64,000 nucleotides of DNA, from positions 1 through 64,000 of the forward strand of contig JAKSTI010000006.1 of the NCBI GenBank assembly GCA_024402665.1, given 5' to 3'. This DNA comes from Treponema sp. (GTDB lineage Bacteria; Spirochaetota; Spirochaetia; Treponematales; Treponemataceae). Shown here piece after piece: positions 23,106 to 30,479 of the stretch. Both the position numbers and the translations under genes were made by a program. The first letter of the stretch is position 1, and each line of letters begins with the position of its first letter. The notes under the pieces were generated by a model. It saw only the letters and a program-made list of their open reading frames with translations, did not search any database and had not been told where the DNA came from.

Positions 23106-25277
23106 ATGGGCGAAGGTGCTAACAGACGAGAAGAAATTTTACAACGTGCTCTCTACTATGAATCTCAATATCGCAATGCGATGGTATCTGATGCTGTTTC
23201 CTTTTATGATTTAAACCTTACAAAAGACCTTATTGAAACCGACTTTTTCTACAAAAGTTCTGAAGGAGACATCCGCTCTACCCTTGATTTAGTTGGATTA
23301 AGTGCTCCCTGTAAATTTTCTGACTTCATAGATACATGGGCCAATAAAATGGTTGGTCCGGACAATATTGAAAAATATCCTTTTTTCCAAAATCTACGCC
23401 AGACAATGATTGATTTATACAATCAGGGAAAGCGTGATTATGTTGTTGAATACTGGATGACATCTACCCACGGAAAAAAGGTTTACGTAAATCAAAGCTT
23501 CCTTCTTACAACAAATGAATACGGCGAAATCTGTGCTCTTTCTATTGTAAAAGATCATACAAAAACACGGGCACTGGAAGATGACGCCCACAAAAAAGAA
23601 CTTGAACAATATGCTTATTACGATCCTGTTACTCACGGATACAACTACATTAAGTTCAAAGACCGCCTGAATGAAGTAAGCATTGCCGGTTCAATTATTT
23701 CTCTTGATATTCATTCCTTTAAAATCATAAACTCTATTTGCGGAATTCTAAGAGGAGACCAGGTAATTGAGGCTATCTGGAATCTGATTAAAGATATTTT
23801 TGAATTTGAAAACGGGGACATTGCCGGTCACATCAACGCAGACCATTTTATTATTTTTGTTCCAAGTTTTGATCAGGAAGTTATAATCAGAAAGATTAAA
23901 AACATGACTCTGGCATTAAATATTATTTCTGCCGAACTGTCTGTTCCTCAGCTGATGCCATATTATGGTGTTGCAAAATGGACTCCTGGTAAAAAAATTG
24001 AACTTAGTTACAGCGAATCTGTTGCCGCAAAACATAACGCAAAGGAACTGCAGAATTTAAATTATGCATTCTTTGATGAAGCAGATACTGTTCGCCTTAT
24101 AAAAGAAAAAACAATTGTAGACAGTTTTGAAAACGCACTCGCTAGGAAAGAATTCAAAGTCTGGTATCAGCCAAAATATAATCCTGTAAACGGACAGCTT
24201 GTTGGTGCAGAAGCCCTTGTTCGCTGGCAGACAGAAGAAGGAGCTATTATTCCTCCAGGTGATTTTATTTCCATTTTTGAAAAGAACGGAATGATTCGCC
24301 GCTTTGATGAATACATTTTTAGAAATGTATGTAAGCAGATTAAAACATGGGAGTTTTCTCACAAAAAGATTGTTCCAATTTCTATAAATCTTTCCAGAAT
24401 CAGTTTGTATTATAAAAATATTGTAACTGATTACAAACGGATTTCTGAAGAAATTGGAATTGATAAGTCTTTGCTGCCAATTGAAATTACAGAAACTGCC
24501 GCAGTTACAAATAACGAAATTAAAGATATTGCAGACGCTTTTTATGCAGCAGGATTCAAACTTCATATGGATGATTTTGGTTCAGGCTACTCTTCTCTTG
24601 CAAGTCTGAACGTTATGCATTTTGACACTCTTAAAATTGATAAGAGTCTTATTGATTACATTGGCAATTTTGGAGGGGACAGACTCCTTGAACATACAAT
24701 TCTTCTTGCAAAAGAACTGGGCATGCATGTTACTGCAGAAGGAGTTGAAAACGACAAGCAGGTGGCATTCTTAAAGCATGTTGGCTGTGACAGTATTCAG
24801 GGATTCTTCTATTCAAAACCTCTTCCTTGTGCTGAATTTGAAAAATTGCTTGAAAACCTTAGTTTAACTGAAAATAAAATCCCTTATGATTTCCTTGATA
24901 ATCACATTACTTCTTATAAGTTATCTATTATCAAGCCACCAATTTACTCTTTTGTAATTAATCTTACTAAAAATACCTTCTTTGAACCAAGCGGATCAAG
25001 TGACTGGCGGGAAGAAACAAATATTCCTTATGAAACTTTTGATGAAGCTGTAAGAGAGATGATGAATTTTATTTTACCTGAATACAAGCAGGCTTATTAT
25101 AATTTCATCAACAGAAAGCACCTTATTGAAAGCTATCTTGGACATCCTGAAACACGCATTATTGAATACAAGAGAATGTTCCACGGAAAAGAAACTGATA
25201 TGCGATTAATGGCTCATATATTCAAAGACGAATCAACTGACGAATTATGGATGTATGAAACAGTGGCCCTCCAATAA
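23106..25277 (+). CDS. c-di-GMP phosphodiesterase with degenerate GGDEF
   Basis: 723 residues, no membrane span. PAS-like sensor at about 15-160; a GGDEF-like domain at about 175-325 in which the catalytic motif is degraded (GHINADHFIIFV where RxGGDEF is expected), so cyclase activity is unlikely; then an EAL domain at about 340-590 with active-site residues kept: GAEALVRW, EITETA, MDDFGSGYSS, LKIDKSLID, AEGVEN and QGFFYSKPL. A further PAS-like region (about 610-723) follows, unusual after EAL. The expected role is hydrolysis of c-di-GMP to pGpG under control of two sensors. The gene carries a near copy of the AGGGGACAGACCCCT palindrome at 24674-24688. Confidence 0.9.
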   Translation: MGEGANRREEILQRALYYESQYRNAMVSDAVSFYDLNLTKDLIETDFFYKSSEGDIRSTLDLVGLSAPCKFSDFIDTWANKMVGPDNIEKYPFFQNLRQTMIDLYNQGKRDYVVEYWMTSTHGKKVYVNQSFLLTTNEYGEICALSIVKDHTKTRALEDDAHKKELEQYAYYDPVTHGYNYIKFKDRLNEVSIAGSIISLDIHSFKIINSICGILRGDQVIEAIWNLIKDIFEFENGDIAGHINADHFIIFVPSFDQEVIIRKIKNMTLALNIISAELSVPQLMPYYGVAKWTPGKKIELSYSESVAAKHNAKELQNLNYAFFDEADTVRLIKEKTIVDSFENALARKEFKVWYQPKYNPVNGQLVGAEALVRWQTEEGAIIPPGDFISIFEKNGMIRRFDEYIFRNVCKQIKTWEFSHKKIVPISINLSRISLYYKNIVTDYKRISEEIGIDKSLLPIEITETAAVTNNEIKDIADAFYAAGFKLHMDDFGSGYSSLASLNVMHFDTLKIDKSLIDYIGNFGGDRLLEHTILLAKELGMHVTAEGVENDKQVAFLKHVGCDSIQGFFYSKPLPCAEFEKLLENLSLTENKIPYDFLDNHITSYKLSIIKPPIYSFVINLTKNTFFEPSGSSDWREETNIPYETFDEAVREMMNFILPEYKQAYYNFINRKHLIESYLGHPETRIIEYKRMFHGKETDMRLMAHIFKDESTDELWMYETVALQ

Positions 25278-25295
25278 CAAGTACTGAAGGGCCAC
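25263..25295. terminator. Hairpin over the EAL gene stop codon
   Basis: GTGGCCCT (25263-25270) and AGGGCCAC (25288-25295) form a perfect 8-bp stem around a 17-base loop that contains the TAA stop. No T run follows. It may mark the end of the convergent transcripts. Confidence 0.4.
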
Positions 25296-25337
25296 CAACA
25301 AGGAAGGATTTATTTCAATGATTTTTTAATTGCTCTA

Positions 25338-26786
25338 TTATCTGATAACCACCGCAGGAACAATGCCAGGACGACTACTATTATTAATAGGATGCTGTGT
25401 AACTTTTCCATTTTCATCAATTAAAGTACCACTAGAATTTACACCATATGTTGCAGGCTTTCCATTACTAGCAATACCGTATGGAGTTCTAAGCAACCAC
25501 CAAGCCTTTACCTTTCCATCAGCAGTAGTACTACTGTGAACACCAACCTTTACAATATAGTTAGTTGGATATCTCTGTCTTCCACCTTCTACAGTTGGTC
25601 CGCCAAATCCATAATCAGGATTTGAAACGTCAGCCATACTTAAAATAAACACCTTGTCAGTTCTAATGTTTGAAGCAACTTCTTCTTCCAAAACTGGGAA
25701 TGATCCACCGCTGTGAATACCATTATTGAGTTCTGGCTTAATCATAAATTCTCTGGCAGAAGAAGTAAAGGCTGTTTCTATAAAATCGTGGTTCAAATAC
25801 TGGCGAACCACACTTTCGCTATAAACATTTGTACCAGTTGGATCTGCAAACCTGCTGCTGGTGTATATTTCTTCTGCAAGTAAAAGCTTACCAGAAATAT
25901 TGTCGCCTTCATCTGTAGTTCCAGTGCAAGTTTCAGAAAGGATTCTCCACTTCATTGGCTGAACAAGATAATAGCTTGTACCGTCACTCTTTTCCACTGG
26001 AGCATAATAGTAACCGTCAGAACCAAGATAGTAAGTGTTTACTCCAACTTCAATGCTGCGGTCTTCAAGAATTTCAACTTCTGAATCCTTCAAAGACTGT
26101 GGATAGTCGCCAAAATATACATAGCGGCCTTCTGTACCAATTGTTCCATCAGTTCCTTCAGGTAAATAGTCTGGTTCATCACTGAACTTATAAAGAACAT
26201 CTACAAAAATAGAATCTGAACAAGTAGTTCCATTTTCGTTGTATTCAATTGCAACTTCCTGATTCAATCCAATCAGTCTGTTTCTAAAGCCTGCAAGTTC
26301 CCAGCCATCAACATACTTTTCTGAACCGTCATCATATGCTGCAAGAACCTTAATCTGAGACAAATCAAGTTCTTCACCACGGCTGATAACAAAATTTTCT
26401 TCCGATTCAAGTTCTACCTGAATAGAAAGAAGTTCCGCATAAACTGAAATTTCAAATTCTGTAGTATAAAGTTCACCCTCTTCTTCATACCAGACAGTAA
26501 TTGTTTGTGCAGCTGTAACTGCAGAAGAATCAAAGCCTTCATAAATACATTCGGAAGTAACATCCTTTGAACTTCCATCGCTGTATTCTGCAACAACCTT
26601 AATCCCGTCAGTGATAAGTTCATTGTCTACACTAACATGATATGCAGTCTTTTCTGGTAACACTTCACATTCAATATGAAGAGTTACTTCCGCATCTGTC
26701 CCCTCAGCAGAGGCTTTGCATGATGGTGCCATAAAACATGCAAATGCTAACAAACTGATAGCCGCAATCTTATTCAAGTTATTCAT
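25338..26786 (-). CDS. Surface lipoprotein with Ig-like domains and DUF6273 domain
   Basis: 482 residues. Lipobox FMAPSC, so it is lipid-anchored. Two bacterial Ig-like domains (about 30-115 and 116-205; KVVAEYSDGSSKDVT and KVLAAYDDGSEKYVD are matching strands) precede a C-terminal DUF6273-type domain with YVYFGDYPQS, LVQPMKWRILS, VRQYLNHDFIETAF, KVFILSMADVSNPDYGF, AWWLLRTPYG and a GIVPAVVI end. DUF6273 occurs in many secreted proteins of gut bacteria and has a lectin/FGE-like look; the ligand is unknown. The start is ATG 26786 with GGAGG upstream; the frame extends 14 codons further without a signal for initiation. A paralogue lies at 57936-58952. Confidence 0.78.
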   Translation of the reverse strand: MNNLNKIAAISLLAFACFMAPSCKASAEGTDAEVTLHIECEVLPEKTAYHVSVDNELITDGIKVVAEYSDGSSKDVTSECIYEGFDSSAVTAAQTITVWYEEEGELYTTEFEISVYAELLSIQVELESEENFVISRGEELDLSQIKVLAAYDDGSEKYVDGWELAGFRNRLIGLNQEVAIEYNENGTTCSDSIFVDVLYKFSDEPDYLPEGTDGTIGTEGRYVYFGDYPQSLKDSEVEILEDRSIEVGVNTYYLGSDGYYYAPVEKSDGTSYYLVQPMKWRILSETCTGTTDEGDNISGKLLLAEEIYTSSRFADPTGTNVYSESVVRQYLNHDFIETAFTSSAREFMIKPELNNGIHSGGSFPVLEEEVASNIRTDKVFILSMADVSNPDYGFGGPTVEGGRQRYPTNYIVKVGVHSSTTADGKVKAWWLLRTPYGIASNGKPATYGVNSSGTLIDENGKVTQHPINNSSRPGIVPAVVIR

Positions 26787-26958
26787 ATGCGCCTCCTTGC
26801 GAATAAAATAAAAAGAATCCCTGTTCATAATGAAAACAGAGTTACATCGAGACTTTTTTAATTAAATATATATTGTGAAACTTTTATTTAGATAAGACTT
26901 TTTGAAGCCGGAAGAAGATTGTTTTCCAGCCACTTATAATATATCATTCAAAGGAAAT

Positions 26959-27002
26959 TTATGCAAATTTTTTTGCCTATTTTAACAAAAAAATTTGCAT
27001 AA
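26959..27002 (-). terminator. Long perfect hairpin after the acyl-CoA synthetase gene
   Basis: TTATGCAAATTTTTTTG (26959-26975) and CAAAAAAATTTGCATAA (26986-27002) form a perfect 17-bp stem with a 10-base loop, seven bases past the stop codon. The T-rich side of the stem can serve as the U tract. Confidence 0.75.
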
Positions 27003-27009
27003 AAAATCG

Positions 27010-28644
27010 TTAGGAACGGTTTTCCTGGGCAACTAACTGATCTGCACCATACATCTTGCGGAGTTTTGGCTTTTCAATTTTACCAGTTGCATTGCGTGGA
27101 ATTGTATTAAAGATAATCTCTTTTGGACGTTTGTAACGTGGAAGCATTGAACAGAATTTTTCAAGTTCTTCTACAGTACAAGTCATTCCCTCTTTGATTT
27201 CTACAATTGCAGCTGTTTTTTCACCAAGACGATGATCTGGCAAACCAATAACTGCAACATCTTTAATCTTGTCATGTTTACGCATAAAATCTTCAATCTG
27301 AACAGGGTAAATATTTTCACCGCCGCTTACAATTACATCTTTTTTGCGGTCAACAAGGAAATAGAATCCATCTTCATCCTGCATTGCCATATCACCAGTA
27401 TAAAGCCAGCCGTCTTTTAAACATTCTGCAGTTGCTTCAGGATTATTATAATAACAGGTCATAACGCCAGGGCCTTTTACACAAAGTTCACCAACGTCGC
27501 CTTTTTTAACTTCAACGTCATTTTCATCAACAATCTTACATTCCCATCTGTAGCCTGGAACACCAATTGCGCCAACTTTATGAACATTTTCCATACCAAG
27601 ATGAACACAACCAGGACCTGTTGATTCTGAAAGTCCGTAGTTTGTATCGTAGTCGTGTTTAGGGAAGTATTCTTTCCAGCGTTTAATAAGAGAAGGTGGA
27701 ACTGGCTGAGCACCAATATGCATAAGTCGCCACTGATCTATTTTATAATCGCTGAGTTTAATATCTCCACGGTCAAGGGCATCAAGAATATCCTGTGCCC
27801 ATGGAACTAAAAGCCAGGCAATTGTACACTGTTCGTCTGACATTGCCTTTAAGATTGTAGCAGGTTTTGTGCCTTTTAATAAAACAGCTTTACTGCCAGC
27901 TACAAGGGAACCCATCCAGTGGAATTTGGCTCCTGTATGATAAAGTGGTGGAATACAAAGGAAATTATCATTACGGCCAGTTGCATGGTGTTTTTGTTCC
28001 ATTTCTGCGGCCTGTGTTAAAGATAAATGTTTGTGAAGGATTGCTTTTGGGAATCCTGTAGTTCCACTTGAAAAATAGATTGCACCAAAATCATCATCTG
28101 TAAGTTCAATATTAATATTGTTGCTTGGATAATTTGATACAACCTGATAGTAGTTTTCTGCAAATTCAGGGCAGCTATCTCCAACATAAATCAAGAGACG
28201 GCCTGCCCCAAGCTGATCTGCATTTGGTTCTACACGACCAATAAATTCAGGACCAAATACCAGTATGTTTATTTCCGCTAAATCTGCACAATAAAGAATT
28301 TCATCTGCATCATAGCGGAAATTAAATGGAACGGCGATTGCACCAGTTTTTAATACACCAAAATAAATTGGAAGCCATTCAATACAGTTGTACATCAGGA
28401 TTCCAACCTTATCTCCTTTTTTAACACCACGGGCAAGGAGCATGTTTGCAAAGCGATTTGCTTTTTCATTAAAAACACTCCAGGTAATTTCACGACGGAA
28501 AGGTTCAAACTTTGTTGGTTCAATAAGTTCTGCTTCTTTCCAGTTGCTGCGGCGTTTATCCTGTTCATCAGGATTTAATTCAACAAGGGCAATTTCATTT
28601 GCATAAAGTTCTGCGTTGCGTTCCAAATATTTAATAACTGGCAT
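27010..28644 (-). CDS. AMP-forming acyl-CoA synthetase
   Basis: 544 residues, ANL superfamily. Motifs in order: AIYFSSGTTGFPKAI (phosphate loop), PPLYHTG, TNYGLSESTGPG, GWLYTGDMAMQDEDGFYFLVD (adenylate binding), DRKKDVIVSGGENIYP (hinge) and NATGKIEKPKL (catalytic Lys). It activates a carboxylic acid to its acyl-CoA in the cytoplasm. The similarity is to medium/long-chain fatty acid or aromatic acid ligases rather than acetyl-CoA synthetase. It lies 12 bases downstream of a sodium/solute symporter gene, so import and CoA activation of one carboxylate is likely. Confidence 0.92.
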   Translation of the reverse strand: MPVIKYLERNAELYANEIALVELNPDEQDKRRSNWKEAELIEPTKFEPFRREITWSVFNEKANRFANMLLARGVKKGDKVGILMYNCIEWLPIYFGVLKTGAIAVPFNFRYDADEILYCADLAEINILVFGPEFIGRVEPNADQLGAGRLLIYVGDSCPEFAENYYQVVSNYPSNNINIELTDDDFGAIYFSSGTTGFPKAILHKHLSLTQAAEMEQKHHATGRNDNFLCIPPLYHTGAKFHWMGSLVAGSKAVLLKGTKPATILKAMSDEQCTIAWLLVPWAQDILDALDRGDIKLSDYKIDQWRLMHIGAQPVPPSLIKRWKEYFPKHDYDTNYGLSESTGPGCVHLGMENVHKVGAIGVPGYRWECKIVDENDVEVKKGDVGELCVKGPGVMTCYYNNPEATAECLKDGWLYTGDMAMQDEDGFYFLVDRKKDVIVSGGENIYPVQIEDFMRKHDKIKDVAVIGLPDHRLGEKTAAIVEIKEGMTCTVEELEKFCSMLPRYKRPKEIIFNTIPRNATGKIEKPKLRKMYGADQLVAQENRS

Positions 28645-28656
28645 TTGTGTAAACTC

Positions 28657-30195
28657 CTATTCTTCTTTAAGAACCATTTTCTTTGCTACTTCAACTTTTT
28701 CATCGTAGCAGGCAAACATATCATCTACTTTTGCTTTATCCAATTTTGGAGTAATCAAACTGATTAATGGAACGATGATTAATCCACCAACCATTGCAAC
28801 TGCACCACAGTTGATTGGAGAAGCAATGAATTTTCCGAAGATATTTGCAACTGTAAGTCCAACACCCCATACGAAGTTTGCCCAAACAGCGGCTCTTGTA
28901 ATTTTCTTTGAGAACAATCCGTATAAGAATGGAGCAAGGAATGAACCAGCCAAAGCACCCCAAGAGTAACCCATAAGCTGAGCAATAAATGTAGGTGGGT
29001 TCAAAGCGATGATTACAGAAATTGCAATGAAGAATACAATAAATATACGCATTACAAGAACTGATTTTTTATCATCAGCTTTTTTCATACATGTGATTTT
29101 GAGCATATCCAAAGTCAATGTAGAACTTGAAGTAAGTACAAGTGAAGAAAGTGTAGACATAGATGCTGAAAGAACAAGTACAACTACAATACCAATTAAG
29201 ATATCTGGAAGTGTTGTAAGCATCTGTGGAATAATTTCATCATAAAGCATGCCTTTTGGTCCGTGGATTGCAGGACTGTCGAACAAGCGTCCAAAACCAC
29301 CAAGGAAGTAACATCCACCAGAGATAATTACAGCAAAGATAGTAGAAACTACTGTACCAGTTTTAACTGCTTTTTCAGATTTGATTGAATAGAATTTACC
29401 AACCATCTGTGGAAGACCCCATGTACCAAGGGATGTAAGAATAATTACACCAAGAAGGTTTAATGGATCTGGACCAAAGAATGAAGCGAACATACCCTGT
29501 GCTTCTTTTAATGGGGCAGCTGCTACTGTTGGATCTGGAGCAATATCAGAAAGTTTTTTAAGAGCAGAAAGGAATCCACCCTGACCGCTTAATACTGCGC
29601 CAATTACTGCAATGATACCACCAAGCATGATGATACCCTGAATAAAGTCGTTGATTGCAGTAGCCATGTAACCACCAAGGATTACGTAAACTGCTGTAAG
29701 AACTGCCATTGCAATAACACATGTTACATAAGGGATATCAAAGGCAAGACCGAAAAGTGTTGAAAGACCTTTATATAAAGATGCTGTGTAAGGAATTAAG
29801 AAAATAAATGCGATTGCTGCTGCAGTAATTCTTAATGCTTTACTGTCAAAACGTTTGCCAAAATAATCTGGCATTGTTTTTGCATCTAAGTGGTGAGTCA
29901 TAATACGAGTACGGCGACCCATTACAACCCATGCTAACAAAGATCCGATGAATGCATTACCAAGACCAATCCAGGTTGAAGAAATACCGTATTTCCAACC
30001 AAACTGTCCTGCATAACCAATAAATACAACGGCTGAGAAGTAAGAAGTACCAAAAGCAAAAGCTGTAAGCCATGGACCAACTGAACGGCCGCCTAATACG
30101 AAACCGTTAACATCTGTGGCGTTTTTACGAGAATAAACACCAACGCCAATCATAATGGCGAAGAAAACTATCAAAAGGATAATTTTAATGAACAT
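28657..30195 (-). CDS. Sodium/solute symporter (SSS family)
   Basis: 512 residues, about 13 membrane helices, SSS family (PF00474). Conserved early part GRSVGPWLTAFAFGTSYFSAVVFIGYAG with the sodium-site helix 1-2 region, then YVILGGYMATAINDFIQG and the sodium-site helix 8 segment LSASMSTLSSLVL. The family imports monocarboxylates, pantothenate, proline or sugars with sodium. Here the partner gene is an acyl-CoA synthetase, favouring an organic acid. The start is ATG 30195 with GGAG at 30203-30206; four upstream codons in frame are unlikely to be used. An inverted repeat around the -10 box suggests operator control. Confidence 0.9.
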   Translation of the reverse strand: MFIKIILLIVFFAIMIGVGVYSRKNATDVNGFVLGGRSVGPWLTAFAFGTSYFSAVVFIGYAGQFGWKYGISSTWIGLGNAFIGSLLAWVVMGRRTRIMTHHLDAKTMPDYFGKRFDSKALRITAAAIAFIFLIPYTASLYKGLSTLFGLAFDIPYVTCVIAMAVLTAVYVILGGYMATAINDFIQGIIMLGGIIAVIGAVLSGQGGFLSALKKLSDIAPDPTVAAAPLKEAQGMFASFFGPDPLNLLGVIILTSLGTWGLPQMVGKFYSIKSEKAVKTGTVVSTIFAVIISGGCYFLGGFGRLFDSPAIHGPKGMLYDEIIPQMLTTLPDILIGIVVVLVLSASMSTLSSLVLTSSSTLTLDMLKITCMKKADDKKSVLVMRIFIVFFIAISVIIALNPPTFIAQLMGYSWGALAGSFLAPFLYGLFSKKITRAAVWANFVWGVGLTVANIFGKFIASPINCGAVAMVGGLIIVPLISLITPKLDKAKVDDMFACYDEKVEVAKKMVLKEE

Positions 30196-30201
30196 ATAAA
30201 G

Positions 30202-30251
30202 CTCCAATAGAGTTTAATTAATTATATTTAAAATTATAAACCCTATTGAAG
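30202..30251 (-). promoter_or_regulatory. Promoter with flanking inverted repeat before symporter operon
   Basis: CTCCAATAGAGTTTA (30202-30216) and TAAACCCTATTGAAG (30237-30251) are inverted copies matching at 13 of 15 positions, separated by 20 bases. The -10 box TATAAT (30239-30234) overlaps the upstream arm and the other arm reaches the ribosome binding site. A repressor bound here would block both. The regulator is not identified. Confidence 0.5.
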
Positions 30252-30269
30252 AAAAACGAAAACAAAATA

Positions 30270-30479
30270 TTAATTCATTCCTTTATATTCGTAACCGGCA
30301 GCAGTAATTGCATCTTTAAAAACAGATTCTGCAACATCTTTGCTCAATTCAACAACTGCAGTTCCTTTTTCATGACTTGTTACGGCACTTGTAACACCGT
30401 CAATTTTTTCCAAAGCTTCTTTTACATGGCCTTCACAGTGATGGCACATCATTCCTTCTACTAATAATGTTTTTGTCAT
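30270..30479 (-). CDS. Nested CopZ-like copper chaperone (internal start in copA)
   Basis: In frame within copA, ATG 30479 is preceded by GGAGGTAAAAAA, a strong Shine-Dalgarno sequence at seven bases. Translation from it would give a free 69-residue heavy-metal domain with the copper site GMMCHHCEGH, the size and sequence type of CopZ. Either it is made as a separate chaperone from the same mRNA, or it is a relic of a copA-copZ pair whose stop codon was lost. The seven-A run at the join could also slip. No experiment supports any of these yet. Confidence 0.5.
   Translation of the reverse strand: MTKTLLVEGMMCHHCEGHVKEALEKIDGVTSAVTSHEKGTAVVELSKDVAESVFKDAITAAGYEYKGMN

Noticed and set aside
24057-24566. 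169-codon open frame on the minus strand
   Set aside because: Antisense shadow of the EAL domain; composition and lack of a start signal argue against a gene.
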